Shown here piece after piece: positions 7,856-16,912 of a stretch of 64,000 nt of DNA. A program made the translations under genes and the position numbers. This DNA is from JAVBLY01 sp031553035 (GTDB lineage: Bacteria > Bacillota > Clostridia > Peptostreptococcales > Anaerovoracaceae): assembly GCA_031553035.1 (NCBI GenBank), contig JAVBLY010000004.1:1-64000 (forward strand), written 5' to 3'. The notes beneath the pieces are model-generated. The model saw only the letters and a list, made by a program, of their open reading frames with translations. It had not been told where the DNA came from and ran no database searches. How positions within the stretch are numbered: position 1 is the first letter of the stretch; every line of letters begins with the position of its first letter.

Positions 7856-7885
7856 ATTGAATCATCGGTAAGGGCGGGTGATCAT

Positions 7886-8605
7886 ATGCGCATAGCAGTT
7901 TGTGACGACAATGAGCAGGATTTAAAAGAGCTCGGCACGTATATAAACAAATACTGCAGAAAAAAAGAATACGACGTAGAAATCAAAAAATTTGTATGCG
8001 GCGATGAATTGCTTTCTGAATTCAAACAAGAATGCTTCGATGTTGTTTTTCTTGATATTTACATGCCAGGAACCGACGGTCTGGAAACAGCAAGAAGTAT
8101 CCGGGAACTAAGCAGGGACTGCGTGCTGATTTTTATTACCAGGAGTCAGAACCATGCAATGGACGGTTTCAAAGTCAAAGCCTCCGGATATCTTGTCAAA
8201 CCGTGGGATACGGCATCACTTGACGATATCCTTCATCTATGTCGCGAAAAATTCCAAATTAACAGCAGGATCATAGAAGTTCCTTACGAACGCACAACAA
8301 TAAGCGTTGCAGTCAGCAACATACTGTATGTGGAAGTCTACGGCAGAAAAACAATGTTTCACACAACCGGAGGTGATATAGATATACGGCTTCCTCTGGA
8401 AGAAGTGGACAAAATTCTGGGCCCCCCCGCTTTTTTGAGGTGCCATAGAAGTTACATAATCAATCTTAATCATGTTGCCGATATAAGAATAGAGAATGTG
8501 CTGATGGATAACGGTGATATTGTCCCCATGCGCAAGAACGGAAGAAAAGTGGTAAGGACAGAGATCGCTAATTTTATTGCAGGTGCTGCATCGGGGGTGA
8601 TCTGA
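7886..8605 (+). CDS. LytTR family response regulator
   Basis: 239 residues. The receiver domain (1-120) has the acid pair CDDNE (Asp7-Asp8), the phospho-acceptor Asp57 in VVFLDIYMPG, the conserved Thr in IFITRS and the Lys in LVKPW. Residues about 135-235 are a LytTR DNA-binding domain (LYVEVYGRKTMFH, FLRCHRSYIINL). Such regulators bind paired 9-bp repeats and typically control surface, virulence or peptide-signal genes. The next gene, an exported protein, starts within its stop codon (1-nt overlap), and the likely cognate GHKL kinase follows that. Confidence 0.92.
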   Translation: MRIAVCDDNEQDLKELGTYINKYCRKKEYDVEIKKFVCGDELLSEFKQECFDVVFLDIYMPGTDGLETARSIRELSRDCVLIFITRSQNHAMDGFKVKASGYLVKPWDTASLDDILHLCREKFQINSRIIEVPYERTTISVAVSNILYVEVYGRKTMFHTTGGDIDIRLPLEEVDKILGPPAFLRCHRSYIINLNHVADIRIENVLMDNGDIVPMRKNGRKVVRTEIANFIAGAASGVI

Positions 8606-10401
8606 TGAAAATGCCTAAGCAAATAATGTTGCTGCTTCTGATACTTGTTCTCGTAACCGGTGTTCCTGTTTTCGCTATGGCGGAAGAACCTCTGTCCGGA
8701 GATATCGTAAAAAATGAATACGAACTTAACCAGTGGTGTAAGGACAATTACGAGAGCGGCGGCAAGGTGACCCTGAGTGAAAGCATCACTATATCAGATA
8801 AATACTATTTTACATGCGGTAGCGATGCTGATGTTACGATCGATACCGGAAGCTACGGAATAATTTATAACGGAGGTTTTCTTCCTTATGAATTTGAGAT
8901 CATCGGCGAAGGTGTAGATGAACCGGTTCTTACTGTCGTTGATCCTAATATGTTCATGTCAAGCTGGTCTCAATCCATACAAAATCTAAAAGTAACTGCA
9001 ACAGGTCGTGATGACGGATCTGACCTTCTCGGCGGGACAGCAGTATTTGTAAAGAGTGCAAATAACGATGTTTCACCGAACATGGGCGAAATGCTTACCG
9101 AAGGTGAGATCCTTTCTTATGGGGAAAATGCCGTCGGGGTGAAAATTTCCGATAACATAACAGAACCTCTGGATATTTACTGTTTTAATATAAAAACCTA
9201 CGGAGAAAGCAGCATAGCGGTACTGGCGCCCAATGGAGTAAATCTCTATTACTGCAAGCTTGATTCAGCAGGACAGGGATCATTGGCTGCCAAAGGCGAC
9301 GATATACTTCTTGATACCTGCCGGGTTGTTGGTGATCTGCCGGAATCAGCAAAGATAATCCAACGCAAAATAACGGATATCTCAGGTGTGAGACTGTACA
9401 TGCCGATACGCCAGCATGAAATAGAAACAGAATATTTATTGTGGGAACATTTTTTGATAAATTTTATTTTGAGCGGCGATGGTGAACCGCCCAAATCCAC
9501 CCTGGGCGTTATTTGGGATGAGGATAAGATCCAGTCGATAGATACGAGAAAACTGGGAATGTCTACAATAGGAGGGATACTGACTCCTCCTTTGGCAGGA
9601 CTTGGACTCACAGATGATTATACAATAGAATTCACCTTCGAAGTATGGGATCCCAAAGTCCCGTGCATAGGGGAGATAATGTTCCAGGAGGATTATACAG
9701 GAAAATATGTGTTCTTTGGCTTGTGGGAATTTGACGGATGGACAAAGGATGATGTGATCATATGGCGCTCGGATGACGAAGGTGCTACATGGTACGATTA
9801 TTCAGATTCCGACCAGCTGAAATGGCTTTACGATGATAATCTTGCATTCAATTATGATAATATAACGGATCCCATATGGTTCCAAATTGAAGTTCCGGGT
9901 CACGGAGAATCCAATGTGGTCAGTCTTTACTCAAAAGACGGACTCACCATGGGAGGTACCGGAGGAGACCGTACAGGAGTAGACAGAGTCATCGGTAAAA
10001 ATCCCGAAGATCCTGATAAGGACCTGCCAGGCAATCCAAATAATGATCCGGCGGTAGATCCACCTGATAATAAAAATCAGGATCCGTCGAAGCCAAACCA
10101 GACAGATCCGGCAAATCCTGTCAACAAAAAAGATCAGAAATTAAAATCCAATGGTATTACATCATGGACTCCCTTAGATACCGTATCTGCAGACACCCGA
10201 TCTAATAATTCCCTTGTACAGGATATAGTTAAAGTAGAAAAATTGCCGGTGGCAGAGATTCCAGCGTCATCAGGTTCTGATCCCATCACGGCTAAAGAAT
10301 CATCCGGCGTGAATTTGGCAATAATCATCACCGCATGTGCAGCAATACTACTAACAGCCGGTACTCTTTTTATCAGGTTCTTCAAATTACGAAGATCGTA
10401 G
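8605..10401 (+). CDS. exported surface protein with Pro/Asp-rich stalk and C-terminal anchor
   Basis: 598 residues. A signal peptide (about 1-27, ending VFAMA) is followed by a large ectodomain with no family I recognise; its early part (GDIVKNEYELNQWC) looks beta-helical. Residues about 465-515 are a Pro/Asp/Asn-rich stalk (NPEDPDKDLPGNPNNDP). A C-terminal membrane helix (about 571-591) with tail KLRRS anchors it. The ATG overlaps the stop of the LytTR regulator, and the kinase gene follows, so it is probably translated with the two-component system and may be its sensor partner or ligand receptor; that role is inference. Confidence 0.8.
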   Translation: MKMPKQIMLLLLILVLVTGVPVFAMAEEPLSGDIVKNEYELNQWCKDNYESGGKVTLSESITISDKYYFTCGSDADVTIDTGSYGIIYNGGFLPYEFEIIGEGVDEPVLTVVDPNMFMSSWSQSIQNLKVTATGRDDGSDLLGGTAVFVKSANNDVSPNMGEMLTEGEILSYGENAVGVKISDNITEPLDIYCFNIKTYGESSIAVLAPNGVNLYYCKLDSAGQGSLAAKGDDILLDTCRVVGDLPESAKIIQRKITDISGVRLYMPIRQHEIETEYLLWEHFLINFILSGDGEPPKSTLGVIWDEDKIQSIDTRKLGMSTIGGILTPPLAGLGLTDDYTIEFTFEVWDPKVPCIGEIMFQEDYTGKYVFFGLWEFDGWTKDDVIIWRSDDEGATWYDYSDSDQLKWLYDDNLAFNYDNITDPIWFQIEVPGHGESNVVSLYSKDGLTMGGTGGDRTGVDRVIGKNPEDPDKDLPGNPNNDPAVDPPDNKNQDPSKPNQTDPANPVNKKDQKLKSNGITSWTPLDTVSADTRSNNSLVQDIVKVEKLPVAEIPASSGSDPITAKESSGVNLAIIITACAAILLTAGTLFIRFFKLRRS

Positions 10402-10420
10402 AACAGACGATCGTAGAACA
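10394..10420. repeat. 15-bp tandem duplication at a gene junction
   Basis: GATCGTAGAACA occurs at 10394-10405 and 10409-10420 with a 15-bp period. Both copies hold the TAG that ends the surface gene, so the stop codon is duplicated in frame ahead of the kinase ATG. Confidence 0.8.
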
Positions 10421-12376
10421 ATGGATACAAACAAATGGAAAAAATTATATAAAATACTGATATTTGCAGCTGTATTTACGGTTTCTTGTCTAATGTTCAT
10501 GCTTTTTTATCAGCTGGATAATAAATATACAGACGGCGGTCCTCAGGCAAGCGAAGGCGTACTTGATCTGACCGGGAGCTCTGATTATACCGGTACCGGG
10601 TCAGTTGCCAACGGAATTGACGGCAGTCAGGCGGTTTTTCTGGTGGAAGGATGGGAGTATTATGACGGAAAGCTGCTTACTCCCGAAGATTTCGAAAGTA
10701 CACCGCCGGTCTCTGACGAATATATTTACATAGGGCAGTACGGAGGGTTTGATGGATATGATTATGATGCGTCGCCCCACGGCAGCGCTTCATACCGGAT
10801 GACAATAAAACTGCCGGAAGGTCAAAATACATATACGCTGGAATTGCCTGAGATCTATTCGGCATATGACGCATATATAAACGGCAAGCAGGTCCAGTCC
10901 ATGGGCGAGCCCGATCCTTCTTCATATTACCCTGAAACCGGCAACAAATCAGTAAGCTTTGAAGCGGCCGGTGAGGCTGATATCCTTATTTCTGTGTCAG
11001 ACTACTCTGGCTTATACAGCGGAATGACATATCCACCCGCCTTTGGAGATCCGGAAGACGTATCAAAGCTGCTTTCAGGGCGGCTTATTTTCAGAAGCAT
11101 ATTTGTGGCGGCAGCGGCTATCATTGGGATCCTGGCTGTTTTTGTGGGGATCTTGAGCAGGCAAAACAAAGCAGCGGTTCTGTACGGACTGCTGTGTCTT
11201 TTCTTTGTGGGCTATACAATATATCCAATTATAAAGACGCTTTCCAGCGGTTATTATTTTATGTACATTGCCGAGAGATTTTCTTTCTGCGCTATGATGG
11301 TTGCTCTCATGATTTTGATGCGGATCCTCCTCGGGGAAAAAGCGGCCTGGGGACGTATTTTCATTGGATTTGGAATACTCATGTGCATTTTATCGATAAT
11401 CGTCTCGTTAGTTCTGCAGGAAGGCAATCTTATACTTATCAGTGTATATTCATTTCTCATGATGGCATTTGAGTGGATAACTGCCATTTACCTGACTATT
11501 ATTACGATCCGTGCAGTGATAAGAGAAATTTCATATTCGAGTATATTGCTTAGCGGACTTCTGATATTTGATGCAGGGCTTGTAATGGACCGCGTACTTC
11601 CACTTTATGAACCGGGCGTTACAGGCTGGTTCCCTGAGATAGGCAGTTTTCTGCTTATACTCTGTATCGGGATTGCAGTCGGCAGGCAGATCGCAGAAAA
11701 ATACAGGAGCAGCGCCGTTCTGGAAGAACGTTCGAGAAACCTGGAGCAGCTTAACAGACTGCATCGTGCGAATTACGATCTTTTGATGGATAGAGTCGAG
11801 GAAACAAAGATCATTCAGCATGATCTTCGTCATCATTCAACCATGATCGAAAAATATATTCAATGGAAAGATTACGATGGTCTTAAAGATTACGTCCGGG
11901 ATCTGGGCTTGTTGACTCAGATCCTTGAACCTGTGGATGTTTCTAAGAATATCGTTGCAGGGACTCTTGTTGAGCATTATAAGAGGATCGCAGGTCAGAA
12001 CGGGATCATAATGAAAACGAGTGTTGATCTTGAAAAGGAAATCGAAATGTCTGATGCCGATCTTTGCGCTGTTCTGTCGAATCTTCTGGAGAACAGCATC
12101 GAGGCATGTCTCAGGCAGATGGAAGGGGAACGCTTTATCGATCTTTACATGAAGCAGACCCCATCGGCGATTTCTATCAGGATAGAAAACAGTACCGATG
12201 GCTATATATCCGATAAGCAGAATATGTTCACTTCCTCAAAAGGTGGGGAAGGACATGGATATGGACTTGAATCTGTAAAGATGATTGCCAAAAGATATGG
12301 AGGCAGTGCTGAATTCAAATACGACAGTTACAAAAAAGTATTTGTCAGTACAGTTCTGCTTTATATACTCCATTAA
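10421..12376 (+). CDS. GHKL sensor histidine kinase with 7TM module
   Basis: 651 residues. An N-terminal membrane helix (about 8-28) is followed by an extracellular domain (about 35-215) with a jelly-roll look (SASYRMTIKLPEGQNTYTLELP), as in 7TMR-DISM sensors. About seven membrane segments follow (about 220-425), then a coiled dimerisation region with IIQHDLRHH (phosphorylatable His near 467) and an AgrC-like ATPase (NLLENSIEACL; GHGYGLESVK). It probably phosphorylates the LytTR regulator at 7886. The ribosome site is weak, so translation may be coupled to the preceding gene across the 15-bp duplication. Confidence 0.88.
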   Translation: MDTNKWKKLYKILIFAAVFTVSCLMFMLFYQLDNKYTDGGPQASEGVLDLTGSSDYTGTGSVANGIDGSQAVFLVEGWEYYDGKLLTPEDFESTPPVSDEYIYIGQYGGFDGYDYDASPHGSASYRMTIKLPEGQNTYTLELPEIYSAYDAYINGKQVQSMGEPDPSSYYPETGNKSVSFEAAGEADILISVSDYSGLYSGMTYPPAFGDPEDVSKLLSGRLIFRSIFVAAAAIIGILAVFVGILSRQNKAAVLYGLLCLFFVGYTIYPIIKTLSSGYYFMYIAERFSFCAMMVALMILMRILLGEKAAWGRIFIGFGILMCILSIIVSLVLQEGNLILISVYSFLMMAFEWITAIYLTIITIRAVIREISYSSILLSGLLIFDAGLVMDRVLPLYEPGVTGWFPEIGSFLLILCIGIAVGRQIAEKYRSSAVLEERSRNLEQLNRLHRANYDLLMDRVEETKIIQHDLRHHSTMIEKYIQWKDYDGLKDYVRDLGLLTQILEPVDVSKNIVAGTLVEHYKRIAGQNGIIMKTSVDLEKEIEMSDADLCAVLSNLLENSIEACLRQMEGERFIDLYMKQTPSAISIRIENSTDGYISDKQNMFTSSKGGEGHGYGLESVKMIAKRYGGSAEFKYDSYKKVFVSTVLLYILH

Positions 12377-12402
12377 AAATTATTGAATACATCTTGTTTA
12401 AC

Positions 12403-12429
12403 TTGACTAATGACCTTGCTTATGATAAC
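12403..12429 (+). promoter_or_regulatory. probable aro operon promoter region
   Basis: TTGACT (12403-12408) is followed by TATGATAACT (12421-12430). The spacing to either possible -10 box is short (12-15 bp), so the exact promoter is uncertain, but transcription must begin upstream of the leader peptide at 12464. Confidence 0.3.
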
Positions 12430-12463
12430 TTCTAACCTAGTGTTAAACCAAAAGGATGATGAA

Positions 12464-12556
12464 ATGACAGTGAGACCTAATTCAGCAGCATATTTTTATT
12501 TTTTTAGCTTTGTTAACTACAAGGCTGATTATACATGTGCTGCAAATGGGTTTTAA
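12464..12556 (+). CDS. aromatic attenuator leader peptide (Tyr/Phe-rich)
   Basis: A 30-codon ORF with a proper ribosome site (AAAGGA seven bases ahead of the ATG). Residues 8-16 read AAYFYFFSF: two Tyr and four Phe codons within seven. Two more Tyr codons (19, 23) follow, and Phe is the last codon (30). This matches the logic of PheL-type leader peptides. Its last codons and its stop (12554-12556) lie inside the strand that forms the antiterminator. A ribosome stalled on Tyr/Phe codons (12491-12511) would leave that strand free; a ribosome reaching the stop would cover it. Found directly in the sequence; the regulatory role is a strong inference. Confidence 0.85.
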   Translation: MTVRPNSAAYFYFFSFVNYKADYTCAANGF

Positions 12557-12603
12557 GACCGATCGGAATACGAACTGATAACATAAACGTTAAACCCTGC
12601 AGC
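12539..12603 (+). promoter_or_regulatory. antiterminator hairpin of the aro attenuator
   Basis: GCTGCA (12539-12544) pairs with TGCAGC (12598-12603), and GGGTTTTA (12548-12555) pairs with TAAACCC (12591-12597) with one bulged T. A three-base bulge (12545-12547) separates the two parts. The right arm is the same segment that forms the left arm of the terminator, so the two structures exclude each other. Confidence 0.75.
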
Positions 12604-12630
12604 CAGAGATGTTGCAGGGTTTATTTTTTA
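12590..12630 (+). terminator. attenuator terminator ahead of aroF
   Basis: AAACCCTGCA (12592-12601) pairs perfectly with TGCAGGGTTT (12613-12622), followed by ATTTTTTA. It lies 57 bases upstream of the aroF start and after the Tyr/Phe leader peptide, so it would stop transcription when aromatic amino acids are plentiful. Confidence 0.88.
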
Positions 12631-12686
12631 CACTGACCTACCTAGCAACTCGCAATGGCTCGTTGGGTAGGGCAAAGGAGGACACA

Positions 12687-13712
12687 ATGATAGTTATACT
12701 TAATGAGAGTTATACGGAACCGCAGTTGGACAGTCTTAAAGGCTGGCTGAAAAATATGGATATCGATGTCCATATTTCAAAAGGTCAGAAGCAGGTGGTT
12801 TTGGGACTTGTTGGAGATACGACTTCTCTCGACGAGGATCTGATCAAGGCTATGGACATAGTCGAAGATGTAAAGAGAGTACAGGAGCCTTATAAAAAAG
12901 CAAACAGAAAATTTCATCCCAAAGATACTGTGGTGGAAGTAGGTGGTGTAAAAATCGGCGGAGGGGATGTTACTTTGATCGCAGGTCCTTGTTCGGTGGA
13001 ATCGGAAGAACAGATCTGTACTGTAGCTGAAAGTGTAAAATCATCGGGAGCGACTATGCTCAGAGGCGGTGCTTTCAAACCCAGGACATCGCCATATTCT
13101 TTCCAGGGTATGAGAGCGGAGGGGATCGAACTTCTGCTCAAAGCTAAGAAACTCACCGGACTTCCCATTGTGACGGAAATTATGGATATGTCCCAACTGG
13201 ATATGTTCTCCGATGTAGATGTTATCCAGGTCGGTGCAAGGAATATGCAGAATTTCGAGCTTCTTAAAGAACTTGGCCGCGGAAGCACACCAATCCTTCT
13301 GAAAAGAGGTTTATCAAGTACTATACAGGAACTGCTCATGAGTGCTGAATATATAATGGCTGGCGGCAATTCTCAGGTCATCCTGTGCGAAAGAGGGATC
13401 AGGACCTTTGAGACAGCCACAAGAAACACATTCGATGTTTCCGCAATACCCTTGATAAAAGAACACTCGCATCTGCCGGTTATCGCTGACCCAAGTCATG
13501 CCACGGGGATTGCAAAGATGGTGATGCCAATGGCTATGGCATCAGTAGCCGCCGGTGTTGACGGTCTGATCATTGAAGTCCATAACGATCCTGCCCATGC
13601 ACTATGCGACGGCCTTCAGTCTCTGACGCCCGAGGCATTTGATGATCTTTCAAAAGCTGTGGAGTTGCTCAAACCTAACAGATATACTTTTAAATATGGA
13701 GAGAACAAATAA
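12687..13712 (+). CDS. aroF: 3-deoxy-7-phosphoheptulonate (DAHP) synthase
   Basis: 341 residues from ATG 12687, chosen because AAAGGAGG lies just ahead; an in-frame ATG at 12609 falls inside the terminator. Condenses phosphoenolpyruvate with erythrose 4-phosphate, the first step to aromatics. The N-terminal 70 residues are the ferredoxin-like regulatory domain of the Thermotoga/Bacillus (type I beta) class. The barrel has LIAGPCSVES, GGAFKPRTSPYSFQG and VIADPSHATG with the expected substrate and metal residues. In this class the extra domain mediates feedback by Tyr or Phe. First gene of the aro operon, under the attenuator just upstream. Confidence 0.95.
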   Translation: MIVILNESYTEPQLDSLKGWLKNMDIDVHISKGQKQVVLGLVGDTTSLDEDLIKAMDIVEDVKRVQEPYKKANRKFHPKDTVVEVGGVKIGGGDVTLIAGPCSVESEEQICTVAESVKSSGATMLRGGAFKPRTSPYSFQGMRAEGIELLLKAKKLTGLPIVTEIMDMSQLDMFSDVDVIQVGARNMQNFELLKELGRGSTPILLKRGLSSTIQELLMSAEYIMAGGNSQVILCERGIRTFETATRNTFDVSAIPLIKEHSHLPVIADPSHATGIAKMVMPMAMASVAAGVDGLIIEVHNDPAHALCDGLQSLTPEAFDDLSKAVELLKPNRYTFKYGENK

Positions 13713-14554
13713 TGGATATTGGAATCATAGGACTGGGACTAATAGGAGGATCTCTTGCAAGGGCCTTCAGCAAAAAGAAAAATATAACCGTATGGGGAAT
13801 GGATCTGGACACTGACATAACTCATAAAGCAGTTGACTCAGGAGCAATAGAAGGCATTCTGACTGATTCAAAGATGGAGATCTGCGATTACATTATAATT
13901 GCGTTATACCCTCAGGCGACTATTGATTTTATCAAGTCCAATTTCAATAATTTCAAAAAAAACGCTGTGATAATGGACACATGCGGTGTAAAAGAAATAG
14001 TGTGCAGTGAGATTTTTCCTTTTGCCAAAGAAAAGGGATTTATATTCATTGGTACTCATCCTATGGCCGGCATCGAAAAGTCAGGGTTTGATAATTCATT
14101 TGCAGAGTTGTTCCGGGATGCATCCATAATACTGGTACCGGACAGTAAAAATGATAATCATATGGAAAGGACAAAAGCACTCTTCAAGAGCATTGGCTTT
14201 GGACGAATAGAGGTAACCACCGGGATAGATCATGATAAAATGATCGCATATACATCTCAGCTGGCACATGTTGTGTCAAGCGCATATGTCAAAAACCCGT
14301 TTGCATTAAGGCATAAAGGGTTTTCAGCAGGAAGTTTCCACGATATGACTCGGGTAGCCAGGCTCAACGAAGGTATGTGGACAGAGCTTTTTCTGGACAA
14401 CAGAGAATATCTGGTCGACGATATAGACAGTTTGATAGAAGAACTAACAAAATACAGAGACTGTATTGGTGAAGCTGATAGAGAGAAGCTGTTAATGATG
14501 CTTGCTGAAGGACGGAAGATAAGAGAGGGTTTATCAGACGATGACAACAATTAA
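13712..14554 (+). CDS. tyrA: prephenate dehydrogenase
   Basis: 280 residues. Starts IGIIGLGLIGGSLARAF, the Rossmann loop for NAD(P). GTHPMAGIEKSGF holds the active-site His-Pro motif, and TSQLAHVVSSAY with FSAGSFHDMTRVA are typical of TyrA. It oxidatively decarboxylates prephenate to 4-hydroxyphenylpyruvate on the way to tyrosine. No ACT domain is attached, so feedback would act through DAHP synthase and the attenuator. Its ATG overlaps the aroF stop by one base and its end overlaps aroB by 14 bases, implying translational coupling. Confidence 0.95.
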   Translation: MDIGIIGLGLIGGSLARAFSKKKNITVWGMDLDTDITHKAVDSGAIEGILTDSKMEICDYIIIALYPQATIDFIKSNFNNFKKNAVIMDTCGVKEIVCSEIFPFAKEKGFIFIGTHPMAGIEKSGFDNSFAELFRDASIILVPDSKNDNHMERTKALFKSIGFGRIEVTTGIDHDKMIAYTSQLAHVVSSAYVKNPFALRHKGFSAGSFHDMTRVARLNEGMWTELFLDNREYLVDDIDSLIEELTKYRDCIGEADREKLLMMLAEGRKIREGLSDDDNN

Positions 14555-15632
14555 AGTGAAAGCAGATAATGTTGAAAAAGTTTGTGTCAGTGCGGCATCG
14601 GGCTGTTATGACGTTCTTATAGGAAACGGAATAACCGAAAACATCACCGATATGATCCGAATTTCTTCTGATGGAGAAAAGGTACTGGTGATCACGGACA
14701 CAAATACAAGCAGACTTTTTTTCGGGCCTTTGTCATATGAACTTGTCAAAAATGGTTATGAAGTATTTGAATATGTCATGACGCCGGGAGAGGGTTCAAA
14801 ATCTCTTTCGGTATACGGACAGATACTTGAATATGCTGCCGAAAAACAGCTCACTCGAAGCGATCTGGTAATAAGTCTGGGCGGAGGGGTCGTCGGAGAT
14901 GTTTCCGGATTTGCGGCAGGTACATATCTAAGAGGAATCGACTATTATCAAATACCTACAACTTTGCTGGCAGCGGTAGATTCATCGGTGGGCGGAAAAA
15001 CAGGAATAAATCTAAGGAGCGGGAAAAATCTTGCAGGAATATTCAACCAGCCTAAAGGTGTCCTTTGCGATACAAATAATATAAAGAGCCTGAGTCATGA
15101 TGTTCTTGGTGACGGCATTTCTGAGATGATAAAATACGGAATGATATGCGATAAAGAACTGTTTGAGCGAATAATAAAAGAAAAATTCACAGAAGATTTG
15201 AATGATAATATAAAAAGATGTGTGGAGATCAAAGCCCGTATCGTCAGCAGGGATGAACTGGATAAAGGAGAGAGGCAACTTCTCAATTTCGGGCATACTG
15301 CAGGGCACGGGGTGGAAAAGCTAAGCGGGTATGAAATATCACACGGACACGCGGTTGCTATGGGGATGTCTCTTATAACAAGAGCTGCAGTTTCAAAGGG
15401 GGTCTGTGATATGGCAGTTGCTGATGCTCTCATATCCAAACTAAAATCTTTTGACCTGCCAACCGAAAGTCCTTTTTCCTCTGATGAAATATGGAATACG
15501 GCTCTTTCTGACAAAAAGCGAGCAGGCAGCAATATCACAATCGTTGTCCCTGAAGATATCGGCGCATGTCGCCTGTATACTCTAACAATTGACGACTTCA
15601 GGGATTTTCTGAAAGGGGGTATGGAAAAGTGA
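14541..15632 (+). CDS. aroB: 3-dehydroquinate synthase
   Basis: 363 residues. GGGVVGDVSGFAAGTYLRGI (about 114-133) and PTTLLAAVDSSVGGKTGIN are the NAD- and substrate-binding hallmarks of AroB. Zinc-binding His residues lie in NFGHTAGHGVE and ISHGHAVAMGM. Converts DAHP to 3-dehydroquinate, the second shikimate step. The start overlaps the end of tyrA and the next gene starts inside the aroB stop, so the operon is tightly packed. Confidence 0.97.
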   Translation: MTTIKVKADNVEKVCVSAASGCYDVLIGNGITENITDMIRISSDGEKVLVITDTNTSRLFFGPLSYELVKNGYEVFEYVMTPGEGSKSLSVYGQILEYAAEKQLTRSDLVISLGGGVVGDVSGFAAGTYLRGIDYYQIPTTLLAAVDSSVGGKTGINLRSGKNLAGIFNQPKGVLCDTNNIKSLSHDVLGDGISEMIKYGMICDKELFERIIKEKFTEDLNDNIKRCVEIKARIVSRDELDKGERQLLNFGHTAGHGVEKLSGYEISHGHAVAMGMSLITRAAVSKGVCDMAVADALISKLKSFDLPTESPFSSDEIWNTALSDKKRAGSNITIVVPEDIGACRLYTLTIDDFRDFLKGGMEK

Positions 15633-16912
15633 ACATGCAGATAACTCCATCCATACTGCGTGGCACAGTCGATGCTGTACCATCTAAATCAGATTTTCAT
15701 AGAGCACTCATATGCTCTGCACTTTCGGAAAAAGACAGTTCCCTTATTATTGACGGTGATACTACTGAAGATTCTATTTCCAGTGATATAGAGGCGACGA
15801 TGGAATGCCTGAAGGCTGCAGGAGCCAGGATCGATGTAAACGATAATACTATTCATATTTCTCCCATAGATCCCGGAATTCTCAAAGATAGATTTGCAAT
15901 TGACTGCGGTGAAAGCGGCTCCACATTGAGATTCATACTGCCTGTTCTTGCCTGTTTTGGGAAAAAATTCACGGTGACCGGACAGGGGCGGCTGCCGGAA
16001 CGTCCCATAAAAGAACTGATGGATCAGCTGAAGCAGCATGGATGCAGTTTCAGCAGCGAAAGTATTCCATTCACAATATCAGGAAAGCTGGAATCTGGCG
16101 AGTTTTCTCTGCCTGGAAATATAAGTTCTCAGTACATATCAGGCCTTCTGTTTGCACTTCCGCTGTTAAAAGGTGACAGCTCTATATCCGTTACAACAGA
16201 TATAGAATCAGCTTCATACATAGATATGACAATAAAAACTCTAAAGAAATATGGTGTAAATGTTTCATTCAGAGACAGAGTTTTTTATATAAGCGGTGAT
16301 CAGAATTACAGGGTCGGTAAGGATTACAGGATAGAAGGAGACTGGTCAAACTCGGCATTCTGGCTTTGTGCCGGTTCAATATCTGAACACGGAATAACAT
16401 GCCGGGGTCTGGACAGGGACACTCTGCAACCCGACAGTAAAATACTTGAGATACTGGAAAATATCGGCGCAGATATCCAGACTGATGAAAGTGGAATAAC
16501 AGTAAAAAAAGGTCTGCTGCAGGCGGTCACTGTCGATGCATCTGAGATTCCTGACCTGGTTCCTGTTTTGTCTGTCTTACTTTCGATATGTGAAGGACGT
16601 TCGAGGATAATCAACGCCGGGCGCCTCAGGATCAAAGAAAGCGACAGGTTAAGGGCTATGGCAGAGAATCTTAAGATCCTTGGTGCTCAAATCGAAGAAA
16701 CAGAAGACGGACTTGAGATAACAGGCAAGAAGAATCTTAGAGGCGGAAGAGTGGAAGGACATAACGATCACAGGATCGTCATGGCAATGACCATCGCTTC
16801 AGCTGTTTGCGAAGATTATGTAGTTATTGAAGGTACTGAAGCAGTAAATAAATCATATAGAAACTTTTTTGATGATTTTAGAAATCTGGAAGGAGTATCA
16901 AATGTCATCTGA
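15629..16912 (+). CDS. aroA: 3-phosphoshikimate 1-carboxyvinyltransferase (EPSP synthase)
   Basis: 427 residues from a GTG at 15629, favoured because GAAAGGGGG lies about nine bases ahead; an ATG two codons later is less well placed. SKSDFHRALICSAL carries the Lys and Arg that bind shikimate 3-phosphate. CGESGSTLRFILPVLACFG and LPERPIKELMDQL are the conserved EPSP synthase motifs, and RIKESDRLRAMAENL with HNDHRIVMAM lie near the C-terminus. Joins phosphoenolpyruvate to shikimate 3-phosphate. It overlaps the end of aroB by four bases and the start of aroC by eleven. Confidence 0.96.
   Translation: MNMQITPSILRGTVDAVPSKSDFHRALICSALSEKDSSLIIDGDTTEDSISSDIEATMECLKAAGARIDVNDNTIHISPIDPGILKDRFAIDCGESGSTLRFILPVLACFGKKFTVTGQGRLPERPIKELMDQLKQHGCSFSSESIPFTISGKLESGEFSLPGNISSQYISGLLFALPLLKGDSSISVTTDIESASYIDMTIKTLKKYGVNVSFRDRVFYISGDQNYRVGKDYRIEGDWSNSAFWLCAGSISEHGITCRGLDRDTLQPDSKILEILENIGADIQTDESGITVKKGLLQAVTVDASEIPDLVPVLSVLLSICEGRSRIINAGRLRIKESDRLRAMAENLKILGAQIEETEDGLEITGKKNLRGGRVEGHNDHRIVMAMTIASAVCEDYVVIEGTEAVNKSYRNFFDDFRNLEGVSNVI

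Noticed and set aside
12609..12686. Upstream extension of aroF from ATG 12609
   Set aside because: The extra 26 codons start inside the attenuator terminator stem and lack a ribosome site, whereas AAAGGAGG stands directly ahead of ATG 12687.
12377..12686. T-box riboswitch ahead of the aro operon
   Set aside because: No T-box sequence (AGGGTGGNACCGCG-like) or specifier stem was found; the leader peptide and exclusive hairpins explain the terminator.
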